From 1-14-0-10-37-14 sp037130845 (GTDB lineage Bacteria > Patescibacteriota > Patescibacteriia > Patescibacteriales > Patescibacteriaceae): DNA of 64,000 nt. Below, piece by piece: positions 7,879 through 17,219 of the stretch. The stretch lies in contig JBAXSE010000004.1 in assembly GCA_037130845.1 (NCBI GenBank), forward strand, positions 12,394 through 76,393. Reading direction: 5' to 3'. The position numbers were made by a program, and so were the translations under genes. The notes beneath the pieces are model-generated. The model did not search any database, was not told the DNA's origin, and saw only the letters and a program-made list of their open reading frames with translations. The number at the start of each line of letters is the position of its first letter. Within the stretch, counting starts at the first letter, position 1.

Positions 7879-9849
7879 ATGAACTTAACCGAATTAGCCC
7901 GTATTCTCAAAATTACTCCCAACGATCTCAAGGACAAACTGCCTGAGCTCGGTTTTAATATTGGTTTTAGGGCAATTAAGGTTGATAATCATGTCGCCAA
8001 GAAGATTATTGCCGCTTGGCCGGCCTTTATGCGCAAGGTAGAGCGTGAAGAACGTTGGAAGAAGCGCGATGCTTTGGCTAGCCGTATCGAAGATGGCGAG
8101 AAGCGCCAAGTTAAGGTCGGCAAATATATTGTGGTGCGCGACTTTGCGACTGCCAGCGGCCTGCCAATCAACAAGATCCTAGCCGAATTGATGAAAAATG
8201 GCATCTTTACCAGCATGAACGAAAAGATCGATTTTGATACTGCCAGCGTCATCGGCGCTGATATGGGATTGGAAGTGTTGGCCGAAGAGGAACAAAAAGA
8301 CGTGATGATTGATAATTCCCATAAGATTAAGGATGTAATGACCGAAGAGGCGTCACTGGAAGTCCGCTCGCCGGTAATTGTCGTGATGGGCCATGTTGAC
8401 CATGGCAAAACCAAGCTGTTGGACGCTATCCGCCATACCAATGTTGTGGCAGGCGAAGCCGGCGGCATTACTCAGCATATCGGCGCTTATCAAGTGGAAC
8501 GCAAGGGGCGAAAACTTACATTTATCGATACTCCCGGCCACGAGGCCTTTACCGCTATGCGTAACCGTGGCGCCAAGGTAGCCGATATCGCCATTTTGGT
8601 GGTTGCGGCTGATGATGGCGTCATGCCTCAGACTACCGAAGCTTACCGCATCATCCAAGCGGCCGGCATTCCTTTTATTGTCGCTATTAACAAGATTGAT
8701 AAGCCTGATGCCAACATCGACAAGGTCAAGCAAGAACTGTCCAGCAAGCTGGATATTCTGCCCGAAGATTGGGGAGGCAAAACAGTTTGTCTGCCTATTT
8801 CTGCCAAAGATCGCATCGGTATTGATGAAATCCTGGACACTCTGATCTTGGTGGCTGACATGGAAGAAGAAAATCTGCATGCCAATCCGGCCGGCAAGAC
8901 TATGGGCACGATTATCGAATCCAATATGGATAAGTCCGAGGGTATCGTCGCCACCTTGTTGGTGCAAAACGGCACCTTGCGCATCGGCGACGAGCTTTGT
9001 TCCAATGGCATTGATTATGGCAAAGCGCGCAATATGAAAAATCATTTGGGCGTTACCTTGCTCGAGGCTGGTCCCAGCACGCCCGTTAAGATTATCGGCT
9101 TTAAGATCCAGCCAGAGGTTGGAGATATTATCGAAGTGGGCCGCGGCGAAAAGATCAAGATGAAGCGCGTCTCTCGGCCGATGGTCGAAGCCGCCAGCCA
9201 GACTGCCGAAGAAGTTGCCACCGATGATGCCGCTGCCAGGATTGTGTTGTTGCTTAAGGGCGATACGCTCGGCTCGGTAGAGGCGATCGAGAATTCCTTT
9301 AACAAGATCGATACCCAAGGCGTCAAGATCAAGATCATTCATAAGGGTCTGGGTAATATCAGCGAAGGCGACATCGCGCGCGCCGAATCCAATGGCGCCA
9401 AAGTTATCGGCTTTAATATCAAGCCTAATCCGAAAGCAGTGCAGATCGCCCGTGAGAAAAATGTTACTATCAAGACTTATAAGGTTATTTACGAATTATT
9501 GAACGATATCCGCGCCGAGATCCAAGAATTGGTCAAGCCGGAAATTGTGCGCGTTGACCTGGGCAAGATTAAGGTCTTGGCCATCTTCCGCTCCGAGAAG
9601 AAATCGCAGATCTTGGGCGGCAAAGTCATCTCCGGCATTATCCAGCCCAATACGATAGTCGAACTGGTGCGCCAGGGAGAGATTATCGACGAAGGAAAGA
9701 TTTCCAGCGTCAAGTCCGGCAAAGAAGACGTCGATATGATCGAAAACGGCGGTGAGTGCGGCTTCAAATTGGAATCACGCACCCCGGCGGAGAAGGACGA
9801 CATCTTGAATATTTATCGGGAGGATAAGATTTATAAGAAGATCAAGTAA
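7879..9849 (+). CDS. infB: Translation initiation factor IF-2
   Basis: 656 residues, a short form without the long linker of E. coli IF-2. IF-2 is the GTPase that places initiator tRNA on the ribosome. An IF2_N-like helix set lies at 1-50 and a second at about 78-130. The G domain follows: G1 GHVDHGKT at 171-178, G3 DTPGH at 217-221, G4 NKID at about 271. Domains II, III and the C-terminal initiator-tRNA-binding domain follow, ending IENGGECGFKLES. It heads an infB-rbfA-nrnA-like order that is conserved widely in bacteria, although two repeat blocks now separate the genes. Confidence 0.97.
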   Translation: MNLTELARILKITPNDLKDKLPELGFNIGFRAIKVDNHVAKKIIAAWPAFMRKVEREERWKKRDALASRIEDGEKRQVKVGKYIVVRDFATASGLPINKILAELMKNGIFTSMNEKIDFDTASVIGADMGLEVLAEEEQKDVMIDNSHKIKDVMTEEASLEVRSPVIVVMGHVDHGKTKLLDAIRHTNVVAGEAGGITQHIGAYQVERKGRKLTFIDTPGHEAFTAMRNRGAKVADIAILVVAADDGVMPQTTEAYRIIQAAGIPFIVAINKIDKPDANIDKVKQELSSKLDILPEDWGGKTVCLPISAKDRIGIDEILDTLILVADMEEENLHANPAGKTMGTIIESNMDKSEGIVATLLVQNGTLRIGDELCSNGIDYGKARNMKNHLGVTLLEAGPSTPVKIIGFKIQPEVGDIIEVGRGEKIKMKRVSRPMVEAASQTAEEVATDDAAARIVLLLKGDTLGSVEAIENSFNKIDTQGVKIKIIHKGLGNISEGDIARAESNGAKVIGFNIKPNPKAVQIAREKNVTIKTYKVIYELLNDIRAEIQELVKPEIVRVDLGKIKVLAIFRSEKKSQILGGKVISGIIQPNTIVELVRQGEIIDEGKISSVKSGKEDVDMIENGGECGFKLESRTPAEKDDILNIYREDKIYKKIK

Positions 9850-9940
9850 GTTTATAAAGTTTGTAAAGTTCATAAAGTTTATAAAGTTATAGGTATTGGG
9901 GATTTTGATTTCATCTATAAAGTTTGTAAATTTAGAGTAG
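9848..9940. repeat. GTTTATAAA-unit inverted repeat between infB and rbfA
   Basis: Iterated AAGTTTATAAAGTTTGTAAAG units start immediately at the infB stop; a shorter, degenerate arm follows after a GGGGATTT centre also present in the 3027 copy. Confidence 0.65.
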
Positions 9941-9973
9941 TCTGATATTGATTTTAAAACATTACATATATCC

Positions 9974-10297
9974 ATGGAAAAACAGGAAAGAGTTAATGAA
10001 CATGTACAGCAGCGACTGGCCGAAATAATGAGCCGTCGTTTGGCTTTGGACGGCTATATGATAACAGTAGCCGCCGCCTATCTTTCGCCTGATCAAAAAA
10101 GGCTGAAGGTCTTTGTCTCTGTTTTGCCTGACAAATACAATGGCACCGCTTTGCAGCAATTGCGCAAATTAGGTCCAGCCATCAAAGGTGAATTGTGCCG
10201 TGCGGCTAAGCTGCGCGAAGCACCGAGGATCAATTGGCTGATAGATAACACCGAGGCCAAAGCGGCTGAATTGGATGAAATTTTCAAACAAATCTAA
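9974..10297 (+). CDS. rbfA: Ribosome-binding factor A
   Basis: 107 residues, typical length. RbfA is a KH-fold protein that helps mature the 30S subunit. Recognisable are the N-terminal EKQERVNEHVQQRLAEIM, the strand ITVAAAYLSPDQKRLKVFVSV and the end APRINWLIDNTEAKAAELDEIF, which match the family's signature 'P.l.F..D...e...ri..l'. It is separated from infB by a repeat block and followed 3 nt later by IPE copy 2. Confidence 0.9.
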   Translation: MEKQERVNEHVQQRLAEIMSRRLALDGYMITVAAAYLSPDQKRLKVFVSVLPDKYNGTALQQLRKLGPAIKGELCRAAKLREAPRINWLIDNTEAKAAELDEIFKQI

Positions 10298-10407
10298 GTA
10301 TTTATCTCCGGTACTCCCGGAGATCTCCCCACGAAGATGAGAATGTGTAATTGTGATAAATGTAATCAGAGTCGCGAAAAAATAAATGTCGATAATAATT
10401 CGATTAG

Positions 10408-10449
10408 AAAAAACACATGAAGGTCAATGTTCCTTTTCATGTGTTTTTA
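10408..10449 (+). terminator. Intrinsic terminator after rbfA
   Basis: Stem AAAACACATGAA/TTCATGTGTTTT with a 14-nt loop, followed by T's. Confidence 0.75.
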
Positions 10450-10490
10450 TATTATAGAAATTTAATGTTGCGCAATTACCATCATTGCCA

Positions 10491-10587
10491 TGTCATTCCC
10501 GCCCGCCAAAGGACGGGTAGACTCCGGCGGGAATCTAATCGTTGACAGCAGTTCACGGGCAAGATTCCCGCCTTCGCGGGAATGACA
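10491..10587. repeat. TGTCATTCCCGC inverted-repeat element, copy 1
   Basis: About 97 bp with ends TGTCATTCCCGC and GCGGGAATGACA. The inner GCGGGAATCTAATCGTT is shared with the copy at 24827-24923. Sized like a non-autonomous miniature element; no transposase is in the window. Confidence 0.75.
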
Positions 10588-10739
10588 CAAGAAAAAATAG
10601 GGATAGCATAATTAAACTTAGTGTATTAATGCGGGGACGAATATGACGTAATGGCTGATTTGGTTTTCTGATGTTAAAACAGATAACCTCTTTCTTCGTG
10701 GGGAGATCCACGCGTTCGCGCGGATAAACTCAAATAGAT

Positions 10740-11702
10740 ATGTTGGAAAAAGCAAATTATCAAGAAGCCTGGCAGCTGATTTGCCAAGCCAAGCATGTCT
10801 TGGTTGTAATCCACGAGAATCCCGACGGCGACGCCTGGGCCAGCTTGTCGGCCTTTGTCCAGCTTTTGGATAATCTGGGCAAGCCTTGGCAGGCTTTGGG
10901 CCATGAGGCAATTCCGGAAAAGTTTGGCTATCTATCCAATCTGTCCCGAGCCAAGCAAACTGAAGGCGAGCTGGATTTAGAAGCTAGTGACCTAATTGTC
11001 AGTTTGGACTGCGGATCAGCCGCCCGTACCGGACTTGCGGATTGGATTAAAGCTCGGCCGGAGCATATAATATTTTTGGAAATCGATCATCATCCTTGCC
11101 CTGATTGCCAATCAGATTTTTCTTTGCGTGATATAGCGGCAAGCGCCACTGCCAAAGTGCTTTATGACCTCTGTGCGGCCAACGACTTGCCTTTGACTGG
11201 TGCGCTTGCCAGCACGCTATTAACCGGTTTGGCGGCCGATACCGGCAATTTTGTCTATGCGGCGGCTTGTCCCGAAACAATGGCGGCAGCTTCGGCCATG
11301 CTAGCGCAAGGCGCGCGCCTGGACAAGATTTTTAATGCTACTTGGAAAACTCGCAGCGTGGCCGGACTTAAGCTTTGGGGTATCGCGCTGTCGAGACTTA
11401 GCTTAAATTGTGAGTTGAATATAGCCTATACATACCTAAAACAAGCTGATTTGGCTGTTGCCGGTGCTAGCGAGCAAGAAGCAGAAGACTTGGCTGGATT
11501 TTTGTCCGGGCAATCCGAAGCGGCGGTAATAGTTTTGCTTAAAGAGAGGTCTGACGGTTGTGTCAAAGTGAGCCTGCGGTCAAATAACGACGATTATGAT
11601 GTCGGCCGTTTAGCCCGTCTTTTGGGAGGCGGCGGGCACGCGCGAGCAGCAGGCTTCGAGTTAGTCAAACATAATGTCTCAGGCCAGGAGAATGCGCTAT
11701 AA
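10740..11702 (+). CDS. DHH phosphoesterase, NrnA-like (nanoRNase/pAp phosphatase)
   Basis: 320 residues. DHH-DHHA1 proteins of this type hydrolyse very short RNAs and, in many species, 3'-phosphoadenosine 5'-phosphate. Motif I NPDGDA is at 27-32, motif II is LDCGSA, motif III is the EIDHHP near residue 115, motif IV is GLAADTGNF, and the DHHA1 domain ends in the RNA-contacting GGGGHARAAGF near 297. Gene order after infB-rbfA supports the NrnA reading. The start ATG is 11 nt after the terminal hairpin of IPE copy 2. Confidence 0.88.
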   Translation: MLEKANYQEAWQLICQAKHVLVVIHENPDGDAWASLSAFVQLLDNLGKPWQALGHEAIPEKFGYLSNLSRAKQTEGELDLEASDLIVSLDCGSAARTGLADWIKARPEHIIFLEIDHHPCPDCQSDFSLRDIAASATAKVLYDLCAANDLPLTGALASTLLTGLAADTGNFVYAAACPETMAAASAMLAQGARLDKIFNATWKTRSVAGLKLWGIALSRLSLNCELNIAYTYLKQADLAVAGASEQEAEDLAGFLSGQSEAAVIVLLKERSDGCVKVSLRSNNDDYDVGRLARLLGGGGHARAAGFELVKHNVSGQENAL

Positions 11703-11707
11703 AGTTA

Positions 11708-11736
11708 TTGCTTTTTCATCCTCATTTTGTTATAGT
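11708..11736 (+). promoter_or_regulatory. Promoter with a very short leader
   Basis: TTGCTT (11708-11713), 17-nt spacer, TATAGT (11731-11736). Start expected about 5 nt before the ATG at 11748. Confidence 0.55.
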
Positions 11737-11747
11737 ATATCCAGTAT

Positions 11748-13460
11748 ATGCCTATTCTAAGCTTAGTTAATTCCGGTAAATCCGGAGACAAATTGACAGT
11801 CACTACCGGCGCCAAAAAGATTTTTCAGGCTGTTTTTTGGGACCAAAGCCGTTCGGATATCGAAGAAGACGCGCCCAAGCTCCGCGTCTCGGATATGATT
11901 TCCAAGATGGCTTTTTATTATGAAAAAGTGCGCAATGCCGTCGATTATCGCGAGGAATCGTTGTTGCGCAAAGAGGCAATCAGCCGCATGTTAAAGCGCC
12001 AGGTTATTATCGAAGGCGCTTGGACAGCTCGCCAGGAGCTTGACCCGACCAGAATCTCCAAAACTTTATTAATAGAATTGATTCGCGCCGGCTATCTGCC
12101 GAATAATAAATTGCCCGAGGACAAGATTGGCGAAGTGGCCGTCATTTTGCACAAATATCTGATGTTGCGGGCTACAATCTTGCAGCGCTTGGAGACGGGC
12201 AGCCAGTCGATCAACTTTAATGTTGCCAAGCAAAAAGAAGATTTGGATGACAAGGGCGAATTGAACGGCTGGATAGTCGGGCTTGCCAGCGCCGAAATCG
12301 AAGAAAATCTCAGCTTGTCCGAAGCGACCGATACGACGGTGGCCGTGATGTACGACATGTTGGCCAAGGCAGTCAAGCTGCCGGCTGATTTGCCTTATGA
12401 GCGTGATTTGTCTATCCAGATCTATCTGGGTATTTTCCGTAATTACCTCAAGCTTAATGACTATCATATTCTGTCGTATGTATTGTTCAAATATTTCAAT
12501 GAAGACTGGACTAATCCCACGGACGAAACGATTAATCGCATCGCTGATCGGCTGGATGAACTGAAAAATGCCATCGATCTGCAGATCGAGCATCCACTGA
12601 CCGCGCAGCTCAATCGCGTAGTGCATCAATATACTGTATATTTTACAGTCTTAAAGGACGTTATCGAAAAGAACCCCAAGGCGGCCTACGAAGAATTAAA
12701 TCGTGACGCCGGCGGCTTTATGCGCCAGGTGCGCGCCGATATCGATGCCCGTTGCGCCCAAGCCAAAAAGAAGCTCTGGGGCAATGCGGTTCGCAGCATT
12801 ATTTATATCTTTGCCACCAAATCGGTCTTGGTGATCATTATGGAAATCCCGTTGATCCAGTTCTTCGGTGAAGTGGTCAATTATTCCGCTTTGGCTATCA
12901 ATATCGCTTTTCCGGCTTTGGTGTTGTTTGTTTCGGTGGCCTTAACCCGGCTGCCGGGCGAAGCTAATACCAAGAAGGTGATGGCCGGCGTAGAGGAGAT
13001 TGTCTTTGTGGAGAAGGCGCGCAAACAGCCGATAGTGTTGCGCGGGGTGGAGCGCCGCGGTGCCATTATCAGCGCTATCTTTAACATCTTGTATGCTGCG
13101 ACCTTCTTCTTGTCCTTTGGCCTGGTCATCTGGGCGCTGTATAAGATTCATTTCAGCTGGGTGTCGATGGTCATCTTTGTCTTCTTCTTGGCTTTCGTCT
13201 CTTTCTTCGTCATCCGCGTGCGCCGCGGGCCGAAATACTGGGTAGTAGTGGAGCCAAGGGAAAATATATTTACCTTCCTCTGGAGCTTTGTCTCCGTGCC
13301 GGTAATCGCCGCCGGTAAATGGCTGTCCGGCAAATTCCAACGCCTCAACTTTATCGCTTTCTTCCTGGACTTCATCATCGAAACGCCTTTCAAGGTCTTG
13401 ATTACCGTGGCCGAAGAATGGACCAAGTATATGAAGGAGCGGAGAGACTCCATTACCTAA
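11748..13460 (+). CDS. Membrane protein of unknown function
   Basis: 570 residues. The first 340 are soluble-looking and helical, with a repeated charged pattern; hydrophobic segments follow at about 350-375, 380-400, 440-465 and 470-490, with a possible amphipathic stretch near 510-530. No catalytic motif was seen. It has its own promoter and almost no leader. I do not recognise a named family; its layout (long cytoplasmic helical part plus C-terminal membrane block) would suit a membrane-anchored scaffold, but this is a guess. Confidence 0.8.
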   Translation: MPILSLVNSGKSGDKLTVTTGAKKIFQAVFWDQSRSDIEEDAPKLRVSDMISKMAFYYEKVRNAVDYREESLLRKEAISRMLKRQVIIEGAWTARQELDPTRISKTLLIELIRAGYLPNNKLPEDKIGEVAVILHKYLMLRATILQRLETGSQSINFNVAKQKEDLDDKGELNGWIVGLASAEIEENLSLSEATDTTVAVMYDMLAKAVKLPADLPYERDLSIQIYLGIFRNYLKLNDYHILSYVLFKYFNEDWTNPTDETINRIADRLDELKNAIDLQIEHPLTAQLNRVVHQYTVYFTVLKDVIEKNPKAAYEELNRDAGGFMRQVRADIDARCAQAKKKLWGNAVRSIIYIFATKSVLVIIMEIPLIQFFGEVVNYSALAINIAFPALVLFVSVALTRLPGEANTKKVMAGVEEIVFVEKARKQPIVLRGVERRGAIISAIFNILYAATFFLSFGLVIWALYKIHFSWVSMVIFVFFLAFVSFFVIRVRRGPKYWVVVEPRENIFTFLWSFVSVPVIAAGKWLSGKFQRLNFIAFFLDFIIETPFKVLITVAEEWTKYMKERRDSIT

Positions 13461-13529
13461 AATGTTAAAACTCAAAAGTAAAAAGTCAAAAGTTTGGTGT
13501 GCTTCGCACTTTCTTTTTCCTATCATTGT

Positions 13530-14996
13530 ATGTCACTAGAAAAACACTATTATATTACAACCACTTTGCCCTATGTAAATTCCGAGCCGCATATCGGCTT
13601 TGCTATGGAAATCTTGCGGGCGGATCTGTTGGCTCGTTGGCAGCGTTCGCTGGGCAACGAGGTTTTCTTCAATACCGGCGTGGATGAGCATGGGCTCAAG
13701 ATTTTCCGCAAGGCTGAGGAGCTGGGCGTCAGCGCGCAGGAATATTGTGACCAGATGGCGGCCAAATTCGGCGAGATGAAGGACAGTCTTAACTTGAGTT
13801 ACAACAGCTTTATCCGTACGACCGATGCGCACCATGTGGCGGCGGCGCAGGAGTTTTGGCACCGCTGTGAACAAGCTGGTGATATCTACAAGAAGACTTA
13901 CAATGTCAAATATTGCGTGGGCTGCGAGCTGGAGAAGACCGAATCGGAATTGGTGGATGGTCATTGCCCCCTGCATCCCAAGATGGAGCTGGAATTGATC
14001 GATGAAGAGAACTATTTTTTCCGTTTTTCCAAATATCAACAACCTTTGTTGGATTTATACAAAAGCAATACCCAGTTTGTCTTGCCTGAGGCCAGGCTTA
14101 AGGAAATCAGCGCTTTTGTGGAACGGGGACTGGATGATTTTTCCATCTCTCGGCTCAAGGACAAGATGCCTTGGGGCGTACCGGTTCCGGGGGATGACAA
14201 ACAAGTGATGTATGTCTGGTTCGATGCTTTGGTCAATTATATTTCATGCTTAGGCTGGCCTGCGGAGTGTAACGAACCCTTCGACTCCGCTCAGGGCGAC
14301 AATAGCAGTAACTATTGTCGATTTTGGCCGGGGTTGCAGATTTGCGGCAAGGATAACCTGCGCCAGCAGTCGGCTATGTGGCAGGCCATGCTAATGTCTG
14401 CCAACTTGCCAACCTCAAGACAGGTATTGGTCAATGGCTTTATTACTTCGGGCGGGGAAAAGATGAGTAAGAGCCTGGGCAACGTCTTTAATCCTCTGGA
14501 TTTGGTCAAGGAATACGGCACCGATGCCGTTCGTTATTACCTGCTGGCCTATACCAATCCATTTGAAGATAGCGATTTTACGATTGAGAAATTCCGTGCT
14601 GTCTTTCAGGCAGATTTGGCCAACGGTTTGGGCAACCTGGCTTCGAGAGTCTCTACATTGCTTGCCAAAAATAATATCAGTCTGGAATTAAAACGAGAGA
14701 CCGGCGCGATGGGCGAGAAGGTGGCTGAGAAATTGAGTGAATATAGTTATAACGAAGCCTTGCGCGTCTTGTGGGCTGCCTTTAGCGAAGCGGATGAAAA
14801 ATTATCGGCTGCTCGGCCCTGGAAGATGACCGAAGCAAAGGAAATCAAAGAATGCCTAGAGCCCTTGGCGCAGATGTTATTGTCGGCTGGGTTGATATTG
14901 GAAAACTTTTTGCCCGAGACCGGCGCCAGATTAGTTTCAATTTTTGGTGTGACGCAAATAGCTAAGGCGGAAGCTCTGTTCCCGCGCTTGGATTAA
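13530..14996 (+). CDS. metG: Methionyl-tRNA synthetase
   Basis: 488 residues from the ATG at 13530, which starts directly before the conserved KHYYITTTLPYVN; the upstream in-frame TTG at 13494 lies in repeat DNA. Class I signature HIGF at 21-24 and KMSKS near 311. The zinc knuckle is CVGCELE with a second CPLHP. At about residue 249 the reading EPFDSAQGD is an in-frame copy of the TTCGACxxxGCTCAGG repeat that has no counterpart in usual MetG. The C-terminal tRNA-binding (Trbp111-like) domain is absent, as in many short MetG forms. Confidence 0.96.
   Translation: MSLEKHYYITTTLPYVNSEPHIGFAMEILRADLLARWQRSLGNEVFFNTGVDEHGLKIFRKAEELGVSAQEYCDQMAAKFGEMKDSLNLSYNSFIRTTDAHHVAAAQEFWHRCEQAGDIYKKTYNVKYCVGCELEKTESELVDGHCPLHPKMELELIDEENYFFRFSKYQQPLLDLYKSNTQFVLPEARLKEISAFVERGLDDFSISRLKDKMPWGVPVPGDDKQVMYVWFDALVNYISCLGWPAECNEPFDSAQGDNSSNYCRFWPGLQICGKDNLRQQSAMWQAMLMSANLPTSRQVLVNGFITSGGEKMSKSLGNVFNPLDLVKEYGTDAVRYYLLAYTNPFEDSDFTIEKFRAVFQADLANGLGNLASRVSTLLAKNNISLELKRETGAMGEKVAEKLSEYSYNEALRVLWAAFSEADEKLSAARPWKMTEAKEIKECLEPLAQMLLSAGLILENFLPETGARLVSIFGVTQIAKAEALFPRLD
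14277..14298. repeat. TTCGACxxxGCTCAGG repeat inside metG
   Basis: The short repeat reads CTTCGACTCCGCTCAGG in frame and encodes FDSAQG. It is the same unit as in queA and at 26467 and 26531. Confidence 0.7.
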
Positions 14997-15006
14997 TCAA
15001 TGTGAT

Positions 15007-15546
15007 ATGACCTTGAACTTTCCGGTAACTATGTCGATTGTCGATATCGTGACGCTTTTAATATTGGCTGGATTTGTTTTCTATGGCCTGTTTTTCGGCT
15101 TGATTAAGACCGTCGGTTCTCTGGCCGGCTTGGCAGTCGGCACCTTGGTGGCTAGCCGAGTCTATTTGATGGTTTTTGGCTGGATTAAGCCTTTGGCTTT
15201 CGGACACAATGACTGGGGCATCACTATTACCTTCATCCTTTGTTTTACAATTGTGAATTGTTTGGTCAATCTTTTGTTTGCGCTATTGGACAAAACTTTT
15301 CATTTGATATCAATCATTCCATTTTTGAAAACAATTAATCGCTTAGGCGGCGCGATTTTTGGCTTTTTGGAGGGCGGCTTGGTGCTCGGCCTGATTCTTT
15401 ATGTGACGGTGCGTTATGTGCCGGGCGGCGGTTGGTTTTTTAGCCAGCTTAAGGGCAGCCAGTTGGTGCCATTTTTGCTTGATTATTCCAAGATGTTAAT
15501 ACCGTTTTTGCCGGAAATCTTGCGTCAGTTAAAAGCGGTTATATGA
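15007..15546 (+). CDS. CvpA family membrane protein
   Basis: 179 residues with four membrane segments: about 10-30, 33-55, 70-95 and 110-140. The pattern IVDIVTLLILAGFVFYGLF-G-IKTVGSLAGL and the later GAIFGFLEGGLVLGLILY match the CvpA family, named for colicin V production, whose exact role is unsettled. A second ATG lies at 15031. It starts 10 nt after metG and overlaps tsaC by 4 nt, so the three probably form one transcript. Confidence 0.85.
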   Translation: MTLNFPVTMSIVDIVTLLILAGFVFYGLFFGLIKTVGSLAGLAVGTLVASRVYLMVFGWIKPLAFGHNDWGITITFILCFTIVNCLVNLLFALLDKTFHLISIIPFLKTINRLGGAIFGFLEGGLVLGLILYVTVRYVPGGGWFFSQLKGSQLVPFLLDYSKMLIPFLPEILRQLKAVI

Positions 15547-16133
15547 TAGAAATCAGCGGTGCGGCGGACGAATTGGCCAAGGATGATGAGACAATCAAAA
15601 AGATTGTCGAGGTTTTACAATTGGGCGGAGTTGCTGCCTTGCCGACCGATACGATTTATGGCCTGTCTTGCTTGGCGGACAAGGCTAATGCTTTGGAACG
15701 CATCAGTCAGATGAAGGGCAGGGAGATTAATAAGACATTTTTGTTACTAATCGATAGCTGGGAGATGGCGGAAGAATGGGCTGTTATTACGCCTGAACAC
15801 AAAGAAGTTTTGCAAAAGGTCTGGCCCGGGCCGACTACCGTAATTCTGCAGGCGCAGAAAAGCGTTCCGTTTTTAGTGACGGCTGAGAATACCATTGCCT
15901 TGCGTTGGCCGGCAGATTCTTTTTTAACTAGCTTGCTTAGCAAATTGCATGCTCCTTTGGTATCGACCAGCCTTAATAAAGCGGGTCAGCCGAATCTATT
16001 GGAGCCTTTGGGCTTGGAGGACTATTTTGGTGATTTAGCGCCCGAATTAGTGGTGCAGGTTGGACCATTGGCGGCTCAGCCGTCGCAGATTATCGATCTG
16101 AGGAATCCGGGGGAGCCGGTGGCGATTCGGTGA
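15543..16133 (+). CDS. tsaC: L-threonylcarbamoyladenylate synthase (TsaC/Sua5/YwlC family)
   Basis: 196 residues, single YrdC domain. This enzyme makes threonylcarbamoyl-AMP from Thr, bicarbonate and ATP for the t6A37 modification of ANN-decoding tRNAs. Visible features are GGVAALPTDTIYGLSC, KGREINKTFLLLI, KVWPGPTTVIL, IALRWPAD and VSTSLNKAGQPNL. The ATG overlaps the end of cvpA by 4 nt. It ends in TGA, one of the genes that shows TGA is a stop here. Confidence 0.92.
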   Translation: MIEISGAADELAKDDETIKKIVEVLQLGGVAALPTDTIYGLSCLADKANALERISQMKGREINKTFLLLIDSWEMAEEWAVITPEHKEVLQKVWPGPTTVILQAQKSVPFLVTAENTIALRWPADSFLTSLLSKLHAPLVSTSLNKAGQPNLLEPLGLEDYFGDLAPELVVQVGPLAAQPSQIIDLRNPGEPVAIR

Positions 16134-16142
16134 TTTTTCGAG

Positions 16143-16320
16143 TTTATCCGCGCGAACGCGTGGATCTCCCCACGAGGGCTTAAGTGGGTAATTTAATAAT
16201 TAAAAATAGAGTCGCAAAACAACAAATGTCGATATTCTTTGTTTGGAAATGCCGTAAGAAATTTATCAAAGATTAAATCTTACTACGGGTTTGAGAGATC
16301 CACGCGTTCGCGCGGATAAA
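16143..16320. repeat. IPE element copy 3
   Basis: Starts 9 nt after the tsaC stop with GAGTTTATCCGCGCGAACGC and GATCTCCCCACGAGG, and ends with GAGAG, the hairpin ATCCACGCG/CGCGCGGAT and AAA, 5 nt before the tatD ATG. The interior (GGAAATGCCGTAA region) matches copy 4 at 39124-39305. Confidence 0.78.
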
Positions 16321-16325
16321 TACAT

Positions 16326-17171
16326 ATGCAACTCATAGACACCCATTGCCATATCAATCTGCAGAATTATAAGGATGATGCGGATGATACCATTAAGCGA
16401 GCGCTGGAGGCCAGCGTGGGTATGATTATTGTGGGCACCGACTATAAATCGTCTAAAAAGGCGTTAGATCTGGCAAACCGATATCAAAAAGATGTCAATG
16501 TGGCGGTCGGCTTGCACCCGGAAAGCCTGGAAGATCGCATCGAAAAATGGACGGGGCAGGAACAGGAGATTAGCGGCGAGGTTTATAACGCGGTAGCCTA
16601 TCAGCAATTGGCGAAATTCCCAAAGGTGGTGGCAATCGGCGAGATTGGCTTGGATTATTTTCGCCCTGATTTAAACAAACCATTGATAGAAGATTTGAAA
16701 GATCGGCAAAAAAAAGTATTTTGGCAGCAATTGGAGCTGGCTTTGTTATTAAAGCTGCCTGTCATTATCCATTGCCGCCAGGCCCATGATGATTTGTTAG
16801 AAATGTTAACCGACTTCAAGAGGCTGCACAAGGATTTATTGCCGGCGCTGCAACCTTGGGGAGTGATCCATTGTTTTTCCGGCAGCGAACAACTGGCTTG
16901 GCGATATTTTGCTTTAGATATGTGCATTTCTTTTACCGGCTTGGTTACCTTTAGCCAGCAGTGGGATTCATTAATAAAGAAAATGCCATCCGATAGGCTG
17001 TTGTTGGAAACAGACGCGCCCTTTTTGACTCCGGAGCCATACCGCGGCAAGCGCAACGAACCGATATTGGTTAAATATGTAGCTGATAGGGTTGCGGCTA
17101 TCCGCGGAGTAAGCGTCGAGCGGGTGGCTGAGTTTACCACGGATAATTCCAGGCGTTTATTTAAATTGTAA
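16326..17171 (+). CDS. TatD family metal-dependent DNase
   Basis: 281 residues, TIM-barrel amidohydrolase fold. Metal ligands fit the family: DTHCHIN (H7, H9), the Glu of GEIGLDYFR, the His of PVIIHCRQA and of VIHCFSG, and the Asp of LLLETDAPFLTP. TatD enzymes are 3'-5' deoxyribonucleases or D-Tyr-tRNA deacylase-like hydrolases; the exact substrate here is not fixed by sequence. The start codon is 5 nt after the hairpin of IPE copy 3. A typical position next to metG is kept apart from the cvpA-tsaC pair. Confidence 0.92.
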   Translation: MQLIDTHCHINLQNYKDDADDTIKRALEASVGMIIVGTDYKSSKKALDLANRYQKDVNVAVGLHPESLEDRIEKWTGQEQEISGEVYNAVAYQQLAKFPKVVAIGEIGLDYFRPDLNKPLIEDLKDRQKKVFWQQLELALLLKLPVIIHCRQAHDDLLEMLTDFKRLHKDLLPALQPWGVIHCFSGSEQLAWRYFALDMCISFTGLVTFSQQWDSLIKKMPSDRLLLETDAPFLTPEPYRGKRNEPILVKYVADRVAAIRGVSVERVAEFTTDNSRRLFKL

Positions 17172-17219
17172 TTTTTGCTATACTGGAACCAGAAAAGGCT
17201 GAGGCCAATAATTCATTTT

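Larger units (their letters stand above)
10301..10728. repeat. IPE element copy 2, with another repeat nested inside
   Basis: Starts 3 nt after the rbfA stop with TTTATCTCCGGTACTCCCGG and GATCTCCCCACGAAG, contains AATGTAATCAGAGTCGCG, and ends with AACCTCTTTCTTCGTGGGGAG, the hairpin ATCCACGCG/CGCGCGGAT and AAA, 11 nt before the next ATG. A hairpin terminator (10408-10449) and a second repeat family (10491-10587) lie inside. The GGGGACGAAT motif is at about 10633. Confidence 0.75.
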
